Assembly: GCF_002303885.1 (NCBI RefSeq)
Contig: NZ_MRCM01000010.1
Coordinates: forward strand, 124,001 to 188,000
Direction: 5' to 3'
From: Flavobacterium sp. ACN2
GTDB taxonomy: Bacteria > Bacteroidota > Bacteroidia > Flavobacteriales > Flavobacteriaceae
DNA: 64,000 bases
A program made the position numbers and the translations under genes. Under the pieces are notes generated by a model. That model searched no databases. It saw nothing but the letters and a program-made list of their open reading frames with translations, and was not told where the DNA came from. Below are positions 18,075-25,678 of this stretch, piece after piece. Each line of letters starts with the position of its first letter. Position 1 is the first letter of the stretch.

Positions 18075-19064
18075 ATGAACGGACAAATAAGAAACGACTG
18101 GAGCAGAGAAGAAATTCAAGCTATATACGATAAGCCTTTATTAGAATTAGTTTATGAGGCTGCAACTGTACACCGCAATTGGCATAAACCTTCAGAAATA
18201 CAGGTTTGCACCTTGCTTTCTGTAAAAACAGGCGGCTGTCCTGAAGATTGTTCTTACTGCGGACAAGCAGCACGTTACCACACCGATATTAAAGTTCAAG
18301 CTTTATTGCCAACCGAGAAAGTATTGCAGCACGCAAAAAAAGCAAAAGATGGTGGTTCCTCTCGTTTTTGTATGGCTGCCGCTTGGCGTGAAGTTCGTGA
18401 TAACAAAGATTTTGATCGTGTTATTGAAATGGTAAAAGGCGTTAACGACCTCGGACTCGAAGTTTGCTGTACGCTAGGAATGCTTACCGAAGAACAAGCT
18501 ATACGTCTACAAGAAGCGGGTTTGTATGCTTATAATCATAATTTGGACACTTCTGAAAGTTATTATGACGAAATCATCAGTACACGTAAGTTTGATCAGC
18601 GTCTTGATACCATTAATAATGTCAGAAAAGCAGGAATCACAGTTTGTTCTGGTGGAATAATCGGTTTAGGAGAAACTCCTGCAGATCGCGTTTCTATGCT
18701 GGCAACTTTGGCTACTATGCCCGTTCATCCAGAATCTGTTCCTGTAAATGCTTTGGCAAGAGTAAAAGGAACACCTTTAGAAAACAACCCAAAAGTGCCT
18801 CTTTGGGATATGGTTCGAATGATTGCGACTGCGCGTATCATTATGCCTGCTGCTGTTGTACGCTTAAGTGCAGGACGCATCGAAATGACCGAAGAAGAAC
18901 AAGCTTGGTGTTTTATGGCTGGAGCCAATTCTATTTTTACAGGAGAACGCGAAACTTTATTGGTAACACCAAACCCAGGACTTTCTGAAGACATGCAGAT
19001 GTTTCAAAATCTTGGACTTAAACCTTTGGTTAAAGAGAATAAAAGTGCTTGTTCTGTGGTTTAA
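18075..19064 (+). CDS. bioB: Biotin synthase
   Basis: This is the radical SAM enzyme that inserts sulfur into dethiobiotin. From the chosen ATG the protein has 329 residues, the usual length. The radical SAM cluster motif [10 protein letters not shown] is intact, as are the family blocks [15 protein letters not shown] and the RLSAGR segment that holds the arginine ligand of the second cluster. A longer frame from a TTG at 18042 is rejected because that codon lies inside the promoter. No other biotin gene is adjacent, so bioB is a lone unit with its own promoter and terminator. Confidence 0.95.
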   Translation: MNGQIRNDWSREEIQAIYDKPLLELVYEAATVHRNWHKPSEIQVCTLLSVKTGGCPEDCSYCGQAARYHTDIKVQALLPTEKVLQHAKKAKDGGSSRFCMAAAWREVRDNKDFDRVIEMVKGVNDLGLEVCCTLGMLTEEQAIRLQEAGLYAYNHNLDTSESYYDEIISTRKFDQRLDTINNVRKAGITVCSGGIIGLGETPADRVSMLATLATMPVHPESVPVNALARVKGTPLENNPKVPLWDMVRMIATARIIMPAAVVRLSAGRIEMTEEEQAWCFMAGANSIFTGERETLLVTPNPGLSEDMQMFQNLGLKPLVKENKSACSVV

Positions 19065-19086
19065 AAAGCTGATGTATTTCTAAGAT

Positions 19087-19135
19087 AAAAAAAATAGCGT
19101 AAAAGTCTTAAAAGAGACATTTGCGTTATTTTTTT
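19087..19135 (+). terminator. Intrinsic terminator of bioB
   Basis: A long imperfect hairpin has the outer stem aaaaatagcg / cgttattttt and the inner stem gtct / agac, and ends in a run of seven Ts. It lies 25 bp past the bioB stop. Confidence 0.75.
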
Positions 19136-19185
19136 AAATACTTGGAGCAGTCGAGTAATCAAACTTATACTAGTTTAAAATAACA

Positions 19186-19211
19186 AAACCTCGAAAGTAC
19201 ATTCGAGGTTT
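19186..19211 (-). terminator. Intrinsic terminator of the small-gene cluster 21255-19231
   Basis: A perfect 10-bp stem (aaacctcgaa / ttcgaggttt) with a six-base loop lies 20 bp past the stop of the two-helix membrane protein gene, with T-rich sequence after it on the minus strand. Confidence 0.7.
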
Positions 19212-19230
19212 GAATCTTATGAATCAATAT

Positions 19231-19425
19231 TTATCCTATCTTTTCTTTTGCTGTTTTATAAAAATAAATAACACCTCCAATTATCAAGAGAACAAGTATT
19301 GGGTAAAAATAATTTATAACATAATAAGTGTCACCAATATTTAAATTAAAATAGTAATCAGAGAAGTAAAAAAAGATAAAGAGCATAATACCAATTATTA
19401 AAAACACTAAAAATTTATTGTTCAT
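19231..19425 (-). CDS. Small membrane protein with two predicted transmembrane helices
   Basis: This is a 64-residue unknown protein. Two hydrophobic helices are visible (about 4-22 and 36-55), with a short loop between them and a basic C-terminus (YKTAKEKIG), which suggests a cytoplasmic end. Its start overlaps the end of the upstream gene by 11 bases and a terminator follows, which supports a real co-transcribed gene. Its role is unknown; it may belong functionally with the lipoprotein and the 197-residue protein encoded upstream. Confidence 0.6.
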   Translation of the reverse strand: MNNKFLVFLIIGIMLFIFFYFSDYYFNLNIGDTYYVINYFYPILVLLIIGGVIYFYKTAKEKIG

Positions 19426-20008
19426 TTTCTGTCATTATTAAATTATTAAAAAAAGCATTGAACATAGTAAAATAGCCAAAATCGGCTTCTTGGAAACTCA
19501 CATCTTCTATAACAAAATTAAATAATTCTTTAGGAAATTTACTATAGAATAGTTTACTCTCAACAACAGATTCTATTTCAGAAATAATTTCTTTTAGTTT
19601 TCGTCGCTCCAAATTAGCTTCCTGCAATTCATCAATTCTAGATTTAGAGAAAAATAGTTCTATTATATTCTTCTGACATTTAATAGCATAATATGGTGCT
19701 ATAACACTAATCAACAATGATACTGTATATAGTTGTCTATCTTCAATAATACTAAAATTAAAAGTCAGACATTTATCACCATACTCAAATAATGTAAAAT
19801 CTTGAAAGTTTTTTAAAGTATAATCTTTTTCAAATTCCTTAAGAATATTCTTTGAGCAAAGTTCTTTCGAATTCAATTGAAAAGTTTTTAATGTCTTATC
19901 CAATCTAAGATATTCCTGAGTTTCAAAATACTTTTCTCGTTCCTTCTCAAATGAGATGTTTTTCGGGTAAAAAATGTAAATCAAATTCTTTAAAACTTTA
20001 TCAATCAT
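19415..20008 (-). CDS. Hypothetical protein (197 residues)
   Basis: I do not recognise this protein. It begins MIDKVLKNLIYIFYPKN; the frame could extend six codons further to a GTG at 20026, but the ATG is preferred. It is soluble, mainly mixed helix and strand by eye, with a charged helical stretch (SRIDELQEANLERRKLKEIISE) in the middle. It is co-oriented with the lipoprotein gene upstream, separated by 10 bases with this start, and overlaps the small membrane protein gene downstream. The layout (surface protein, then small unknowns) recalls toxin-immunity pairs, but nothing in the sequence proves it. Confidence 0.65.
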   Translation of the reverse strand: MIDKVLKNLIYIFYPKNISFEKEREKYFETQEYLRLDKTLKTFQLNSKELCSKNILKEFEKDYTLKNFQDFTLFEYGDKCLTFNFSIIEDRQLYTVSLLISVIAPYYAIKCQKNIIELFFSKSRIDELQEANLERRKLKEIISEIESVVESKLFYSKFPKELFNFVIEDVSFQEADFGYFTMFNAFFNNLIMTENEQ

Positions 20009-20018
20009 AATATATTTT

Positions 20019-21255
20019 TTATTCACAATTATCTGGAAGCATAAAAGTTGTTTCGTAATCCGTTACAGGTAAATTTTCTGTTGCAGTCCAATTTACTCGT
20101 CCACCTGAGGTAATCAAAGGATAATTATATAGCAATCTTTCTTTAAAATACTGTTCAACAATCATTTCCGAAACTTTCACTCTTCCATATTTTGCAACTA
20201 CTTCTCTAATTGTCGTCTGAAGCGCCTTTGCTGATAGCTCTGCGGCCATTCCAGCACTTATAGGAGCACCACCTACGCTGTGTTTTTTTGGCATTCCAAA
20301 AGATATCGGTTGTCTAAACTTAGCTGAATGAATAAAGGTAACACCTTTTTCACTTAGCAATATTATATTGAAACTGATATTTTTCACTAAAGCTGTCTGC
20401 CACAGAGAAGCTGTTTCTGAAAAATTAAAACTTTGGCAACTTGGTGGAGTGTAAACAACATCTGGCAATGGTGGAGTTGTACCACTTCCACCACCACTAC
20501 GACCAATAATCTCATACCTGTATGCACGAGCAACTTCAGGTGGTGCCGCATCGCAAGGATATGAAGTTTCTACAACTATAGTTTCTGTAGTTACATTTGA
20601 AAGAACGTATGAAATAACTTTATTATCAACTATAACTTCAGTGTGCCAATAAATAGTAAACTGCATCGGCTGATAATATGGTGTATTACAAGGCGGGATA
20701 CGATTAGTCGTATTAGAGCTAAATGAAAACAAATTTATTGCTTTTGTCAGAATATCCAACTCTTGTTTTTCTGAAATGTTTTTAGCTTCACCTTTAGTAA
20801 CTGCAACTGAGCCCAAATTTTTGCCTTCAAATGAATAGACATTCAATGTCCCTGAAAAATCATTTAACTTAGTGATAGTCTCAGGGTAAACGGTACTTTT
20901 TTCAATTCCGTAAACCTCTAAAAAAATAAGAATGCGTTTTGCCATCATTTTCAATTGTAACACCTTGATATTTCAATTGATTTTGCAGCAGATCAGACTC
21001 AAAATAATTTACAACTTTTTCTTTGGCTGAAAATTCAGAAATTTTAAAATTATCTTTTTCAATTTCGTTGGCATTTTCAAAATCGGCTTCAACATTTTGG
21101 GCAATATTGGGATTTGAAAATTTTGCTAATTCTAATTTAGACTTAACATCTTTTACTGTTTCTTGATTTGTTTCTAATTCATCATTGCTACACGACAATA
21201 AAAAAAGTGCAACAAAAAAACAGACGGAATACTTACTAATTTTTCTCATAATCAT
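20019..21255 (-). pseudogene. Putative lipoprotein gene interrupted by a +1 frameshift in a 7-A run
   Basis: Two overlapping frames together make one protein of about 410 residues. The 5' part (from 21255, or the ATG at 21249) encodes a lipoprotein signal with the lipobox LLSCSND and continues to GVTIENDGKTHSYF, then runs into a stop. The 3' part picks up in the next frame as EVYGIEKSTVYPETITK and runs to 20019. Removing one A from the run at 20920-20926 (plus strand) joins them smoothly as HSYFLEVYGIEKST. The C-terminal half has a Gly/Pro-rich linker (RSGGGSGTTPPLPD) followed by a distinct domain that I do not recognise. It may be a true mutation, phase variation or a sequencing error. Confidence 0.7.
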
Positions 21256-21441
21256 TTACATTGGTTGGTTAATAATTCATTTAAATATGGTAAAAATCCT
21301 ACAATTAGGATTTACGAATATAAAAGAATTATTTACAATATTGCAATATAAATACTATAAAATATGTTAAATAAACATTTTACTACAAATAGAAAGTTTG
21401 AAAAAGCTCAGAAATAATTGAATTCTTAAAGGATTTTTATC

Positions 21442-21475
21442 TTGTTTATACTTTATTAAATAATCGGTAATTTTG
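21442..21475 (+). promoter_or_regulatory. Promoter of the deoxyinosine glycosylase gene (TTG-N23-TAATTTTG)
   Basis: The TTG at 21442-21444 and the -7 box TAATTTTG at 21468-21475 are 23 bp apart, at the long end of the accepted range. A potential TTG start at 21473 lies within the -7 box, so the ATG at 21491 is the better start. Confidence 0.6.
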
Positions 21476-21490
21476 CAAAAAAACAAACAA

Positions 21491-21985
21491 ATGCTAAAAA
21501 AAGCCCTTGATCCCTTAATTGACCATTCTACAATTATTCTAATTATGGGTACAATGGCGGGCGAGCAATCTATTGCCAAGCAAGAATACTATGCAAATCG
21601 AGGAAATCTTTTCTGGAAAATTTTGTTTGTTATTTTTGAGGAAGAATTTAGTGCCTCTTATGAAGATCGAAAAGCACTAGTAAAAAAGTACAACATTGGT
21701 CTTTGGAATGTTTTACAAAGCTGTAAAAGAGAAGGAAGTAGCGATGCTTCTATTACCGAAGAAACAATTAATGATTTTGAAGGTTTGCATATACAGTATC
21801 CTAATATAAAATATGTCTTTTTTGAAAGCAAAGCCGCTGCAAAGTATTTTGTAAAACATACAGCACCGCAAGAAGGAATCACTTATACAACCCAGCCTTC
21901 AACTAGCGGTTTAAATGCAGGTTTAACGAAAGAGGAAAAAATAGCACAATGGAAAACGGTATCTGAAATAGCGCTTTCAAAATAG
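21491..21985 (+). CDS. DNA-deoxyinosine glycosylase (UDG superfamily, family 6 type)
   Basis: The protein has 164 residues from the chosen ATG. The UDG-fold motif I reads MGTMAGEQSIAKQEYYAN, followed by NLFWKIL, as in hypoxanthine/uracil glycosylases of family 6. The C-terminal motif is QPSTSGLNAG, where related enzymes have an LPSTSPAN-like block. These enzymes excise deaminated bases (hypoxanthine, sometimes uracil) from DNA in the cytoplasm. It is a lone gene, convergent with the small minus-strand gene at 21998. Confidence 0.82.
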   Translation: MLKKALDPLIDHSTIILIMGTMAGEQSIAKQEYYANRGNLFWKILFVIFEEEFSASYEDRKALVKKYNIGLWNVLQSCKREGSSDASITEETINDFEGLHIQYPNIKYVFFESKAAAKYFVKHTAPQEGITYTTQPSTSGLNAGLTKEEKIAQWKTVSEIALSK

Positions 21986-21997
21986 ACTAAAATATAG

Positions 21998-22240
21998 TTA
22001 TCTGTTTCTCATAATGTAAAACAGTATTTCTTCTTCCAATTCCCTAGAAAGATTTTCAAACTTCATCTTACGACGGTAGTTTTTTTCACTTCTATCCTTA
22101 TAAAGCTCCGTTTTAGCTGTACTTGCACAGTAAGCATCACAGATTACTTTAAATTTTTGATCGAGAATATACAATTCTTTCATCGAATCAAAATACGCTG
22201 CAAATTTAACATTGTACAATTCGTCAGGAATAGCGGCCAT
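21998..22240 (-). CDS. Small hypothetical protein (80 residues)
   Basis: This small protein is unrecognised. It is charged and probably helical, with two cysteines (VICDAYC) in the middle and a C-terminal acidic/hydrophobic helix (FENLSRELEEEILFYIM). It has no signal peptide or membrane segment. It is convergent with the glycosylase gene, 12 bases apart. Codon use and composition look protein-like, but no motif confirms it. Confidence 0.5.
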   Translation of the reverse strand: MAAIPDELYNVKFAAYFDSMKELYILDQKFKVICDAYCASTAKTELYKDRSEKNYRRKMKFENLSRELEEEILFYIMRNR

Positions 22241-22974
22241 AGGTCTAGTTGTATTTAAATTAATACTTTATTTTACCTTATAAGTTCATTACATATTCAA
22301 TCAAAATCAGCTCTTCTTCTATCATTTAAAAAACTGGATTGAAACAATACTTAAAGTTAAAATGAAAAATTTTAATCTTTCTGTTTGAACCGCTTGAAAT
22401 GGTTTCAGATTATAATCTGAAACCAGAAATAGTAAAATGAACCTTGAACCGTTAAAATGCAACAATGGTAAAATCAGATGTTTTTTACATCATGCACCTC
22501 TATCCACACCTCATCATCATGGTTAGAAATTCTGCGGTTAGCGATGCATTGTTGCCAATATCAAAAAGTTGCTTGTCGCCTTATCACAAACTTCTATGAT
22601 AATTTAGATAGAATAAGAATACTTCAGATACTTTTGAAAGGCCATTTTGTAGATTTTTTGAAACTTAAAGTCATAAAATTGTTAATTAACACAAATAGAT
22701 ACAAAAACACGTAATAGTACTTATAGTAATATTCCTATATATTAAATAAATTTACATCCCTTTAATTTACAAGCCACAAATCATCAAAATATCTATTCTA
22801 TTTTATTAAATCAAGTTATTAATGTTGGTGGGAGATCTGAGTTTAGGTATTGTTTAAACTCGATCTGATGGTTAGAGCCGTTTATAACGACGAAAATGTT
22901 ATTATCTATTTTTCATTTAATATACAGTATTAGCAATTAGTACTGCATACAAAAGCAATAAACTACCCCAAAAA
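22241..22974. other. Long intergenic region with two inverted repeats upstream of the eCIS regulator
   Basis: No gene is supported in this 734-bp stretch; a 78-codon frame at 22478-22714 lacks protein-like features. It holds a perfect 24-bp palindrome at 22401-22424 (listed separately) and an imperfect hairpin at 22833-22866 (agatctgagttta with taaactcgatct) about 110 bp upstream of the regulator start. A small RNA or long leader is possible. Confidence 0.5.
22401..22424. repeat. Perfect 24-bp palindrome
   Basis: The halves ggtttcagatta and taatctgaaacc are exact reverse complements with no loop. No T-run follows on either strand, so it is not a standard terminator; it could be a regulator-binding site or a transcript end. 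Confidence 0.7.
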
Positions 22975-23835
22975 ATGCTCGAAAAAAAATCTATAGTAAT
23001 TGGATGTGACGATGTCACGATACTGACTATGATATTAAATGCTATATCAATAGTATCTGCATATACATTTTCTACCGTTTCTGTATCAACAGGATTAGAT
23101 TTGAAAAATGCCATAAACTCTTTAAATCCTGATTTAGTGATTTTAGGATTCAGACAAAACCAGCTCGTTTTAAATGATACCAATTTCAATTCTGATAAAA
23201 GAAATATTCCCATTTTGTACTTGACACAAAATTACGAATGCGAATCATTATGCTGGACTAAACAAAACATTGTTTTTACTTATCCGTACAATCAGATTAA
23301 GAATACCGATTTTTTAATTTATCGAATTCAATCTATCTTTCTTCTCAAAAAAACAGAACCGCAAATTAAACCGGCAGCGACGTTTGCAGAAGCCGCTTTT
23401 CAAAAAAACAACTCCGATAAACTAAGCCATTATGTAATGGAATTGGATCAAAAGGTTGAAGTGCTTTTAAAAGTAAAAGAACGTATCTCTTACCTTTATC
23501 CAAACGTAGATGATGCCACTAGAATTGAGCTAATGTCTATTGTAAATTCGATAAAGACAGTCGCAAATGATAATAAACTCTGGGACGATTTTAAAATCTA
23601 TTTTGAACAATCAAATCCAAATTTTCTTCTGGCTCTTGCCAAAAAACATCCGTCTTTAAGTTCTCGAGATTTAAAATACTGCTGCTATATTAAAATGAAT
23701 ATGAGCAACAATGATATTACCAATCTTCTTGGCATTAATCAAGAAAGTGTTCGAACTCATAAATATCGTCTTAAAAAGAAACTAACGCTTAAAAAAGAAG
23801 ATGATATCATTTCGTACCTCAGAACAGTTTCGTAA
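22975..23835 (+). CDS. Orphan LuxR-type regulator with degenerate receiver domain, candidate eCIS regulator
   Basis: This is a 286-residue regulator. The N-terminal region (about 5-110) resembles a receiver domain: an acidic pair follows strand 1 (IVIGCDD), but the usual phospho-acceptor Asp after strand 3 is replaced by Gly58 (NPDLVILGF), so phosphorylation is unlikely. A helical linker (about 140-215) follows, then a LuxR/GerE-type helix-turn-helix at the C-terminus (LSSRDLKYCCYIKMNMSNNDITNLLGINQESVRTHKYRL, split by turns). No kinase gene is near. It is 407 bp upstream of the contractile-injection operon on the same strand, which makes it the obvious local regulator, but control of that operon is inferred. 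Confidence 0.75.
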   Translation: MLEKKSIVIGCDDVTILTMILNAISIVSAYTFSTVSVSTGLDLKNAINSLNPDLVILGFRQNQLVLNDTNFNSDKRNIPILYLTQNYECESLCWTKQNIVFTYPYNQIKNTDFLIYRIQSIFLLKKTEPQIKPAATFAEAAFQKNNSDKLSHYVMELDQKVEVLLKVKERISYLYPNVDDATRIELMSIVNSIKTVANDNKLWDDFKIYFEQSNPNFLLALAKKHPSLSSRDLKYCCYIKMNMSNNDITNLLGINQESVRTHKYRLKKKLTLKKEDDIISYLRTVS

Positions 23836-24242
23836 ATTATCTTTTCTCTTATTTATATCTCCTGCCATTGTAATGCTTACTCTATTCTAGCAGTACAAAA
23901 GAAAGTTTTATGCTATCCATTTTATGATTTTCTTTGTTTGTATTACACTCTTTTAAATTTTCCATAAAACATTTTAATCAGTACTTTTTTTAAAGGTGCT
24001 TTTTCCATATTGCTAAAACTTTTCTCTACATTTCAACCGTTTATGCCTCTATTTGAGACAAAGCGTAGACAAAGTTTTTTCTGTCTATATTTTGTCTACA
24101 AAAATGCCAAACATCTTTTGTCCCTGTCTATGAAAAGTATATTGCAAAATTCTCGTACAAATCTAATTGTCAGTTACTTTTACAAATACAAATAGCCAAT
24201 CGATGCGCTATTAGCACTGAATTAATTTAAGAGTTAAATACG
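23836..24242. other. Leader region of the eCIS operon
   Basis: These 407 bases carry no supported gene; a 61-codon frame at 24010 is not protein-like. The stretch contains a cluster of AGACAAA/TTTGTCT motifs at 24054-24125 (listed separately). No strict TTG/TAnnTTTG promoter pair was found, which could indicate activator-dependent expression. Confidence 0.5.
24065..24099. promoter_or_regulatory. Candidate operator: inverted repeat GTAGACAAA-N17-TTTGTCTAC
   Basis: The two 9-bp arms are exact reverse complements, about 145-180 bp upstream of the first eCIS gene. Related half-sites flank it: GAGACAAAG just upstream and CTTTTGTCC/TGTCTATG just downstream. The spacing of arm centres (26 bp) is about two and a half helical turns. 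Binding by the LuxR-type regulator at 22975 is a guess. Confidence 0.4.
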
Positions 24243-24812
24243 ATGATACATCAATCGCTTCAATTTACGAATAAATTATTGGGACAGTTTTTAAAAAATC
24301 GTTTTGCTTTAACTGAAGACAAAACCGTTGTGAACTATCTTATTGAACCAAGTGGAACTTTACCTAAAGCAAACCAGAACAAAGTCGTTTTATCTCTAAT
24401 AAATATTGAAAAAGAAACCAATCAGCCTTTTTATATTAGAAACCAGAAATTAGAAAGCGGAAACTATTCTAATTTCAATCCGACAGAAAGATACAACATT
24501 GACTTATTGATTAGCAGCAACTTTGATGATTATTCCGAATCTTTAAAGTTTTTAGACGCCATAATCGCCTTCTTTCAGATTAATAATTATATCGATGCGT
24601 CGTCCTCTTCTTCTATTCCAGATGGCTTAAGCCGATTAGAATTTGAGTACGAAAAGATCTCTTACCATCAAATGCACAGTTTGTGGACAGCGATGGCAGC
24701 AAAATATCAGCCTTCTATTATTTACAAAATGAAGCTGATAAAAGTTCAGAGTCATGAAATTATGGAGATCATACCTTCTGTAAAAAACACGAATAACACC
24801 ATTTCCAAATGA
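24243..24812 (+). CDS. eCIS tail terminator/cap protein (DUF4255, Pvc16/Afp16-like N-domain)
   Basis: This 189-residue protein matches the DUF4255 pattern: an N-terminal LQFTNKLLGQFLKNRF helix, then a strand-rich core with LSLINIEKETNQPF and the ERYNIDLLISSNFDDYSESLKFLDAIIAFFQ block, and a later MHSLWTAMAAKYQPSIIYKMKL segment. The family caps the tube/sheath end distal to the baseplate in contractile systems. It is the first gene of the operon and overlaps the next one by four bases (ATGA), which points to translational coupling. Confidence 0.85.
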   Translation: MIHQSLQFTNKLLGQFLKNRFALTEDKTVVNYLIEPSGTLPKANQNKVVLSLINIEKETNQPFYIRNQKLESGNYSNFNPTERYNIDLLISSNFDDYSESLKFLDAIIAFFQINNYIDASSSSSIPDGLSRLEFEYEKISYHQMHSLWTAMAAKYQPSIIYKMKLIKVQSHEIMEIIPSVKNTNNTISK

Positions 24813-25642
24813 TACAGAGCAATTACATAAAAACCTTTGGTATTGCGGCCTATCATACTTTTTTTGATAACGGAAAATGTAATTGTCTTCACTTTGTTCC
24901 CAATCATACTACAGATAAGATATTCAAAAAATTTGGCTTTAAAATAAATCATATTTCTAACGGACTCGATTTATATTCGAATACAAAATCATCATTATCA
25001 GACTTATTCAATTATATAGCACAAACCACACAGCAAAACTATTTTGAGTTTGATATAAAATGCACTAATCCTAATTTTATTCTCTTTACTACATTACCCA
25101 TTAATTGGATCGGAGTGGTTACTTACTCTAGTCAAGATCCTAAAAACCTTAACAATGAGGGTAAAATAGTCCTTAACCAAACTTTAGAAAATAAACCTGT
25201 ATCGACTCATTTTGGTCATTTAAAAATTTATTTTGAAGATATATTAAAAGAAAAGCCTTCTGATAATGCTGCGCTTTTTGAAATCAATTTTACTGCAAGA
25301 GCTACGCAATGGCAATACTATTTTATCAATAGAAATGCGGTGCAGTTAAACGATCCTTCGATTACAGAAAAAGAAAACATACAATTTGACGGACCTCAAA
25401 ATGTAACGATCCAAACAGGAGAATCGGCATTACTGTTTACCTCAAACAAAACCTATATCACGCTCAGCGAAAAGCCTAAATATAAATTTGATTTAATAAG
25501 CAATTCATCATCTGCAAATCAAAACAATACCAAGCCCAAAGTAATTATAAAAGGACTGCCTAATCCAGATGTCTCTAGAATAGGAATAATCGAGAATAGC
25601 GACCCAAATCATGTCGCATCGCCAATGTATATCTATTTATAA
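24809..25642 (+). CDS. eCIS-associated protein of unknown function
   Basis: I do not recognise a domain in this 277-residue protein. It begins MIQSNYIKTFGIAAYHTFF and looks strand-rich, with no signal peptide, membrane helix or repeats. Its ATG overlaps the DUF4255 stop codon and it is followed by the sheath gene after 36 bases, so it is part of the structural operon. Possible roles are a second cap-adaptor or assembly component; the place of the gene is the only evidence. The last 30 residues (GLPNPDVSRIGIIENSDPNH) resemble an extended docking tail by eye. Confidence 0.75.
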   Translation: MIQSNYIKTFGIAAYHTFFDNGKCNCLHFVPNHTTDKIFKKFGFKINHISNGLDLYSNTKSSLSDLFNYIAQTTQQNYFEFDIKCTNPNFILFTTLPINWIGVVTYSSQDPKNLNNEGKIVLNQTLENKPVSTHFGHLKIYFEDILKEKPSDNAALFEINFTARATQWQYYFINRNAVQLNDPSITEKENIQFDGPQNVTIQTGESALLFTSNKTYITLSEKPKYKFDLISNSSSANQNNTKPKVIIKGLPNPDVSRIGIIENSDPNHVASPMYIYL

Positions 25643-25678
25643 AAAACTATTAAAAATGAACATTAAAAACTAAAATCA

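Noticed and set aside
20019..20963. A separate 314-residue gene starting at 20963
   Set aside because: Its first residues overlap the lipoprotein frame and have no start signal; the rest is the frame-shifted continuation of that lipoprotein.
22478..22714. A 78-codon plus-strand open frame upstream of the regulator
   Set aside because: No protein-like composition, no promoter or neighbour coupling; probably chance in AT-rich DNA.
24010..24195. A 61-codon frame in the eCIS leader
   Set aside because: It overlaps the half-site cluster and has low-complexity content.
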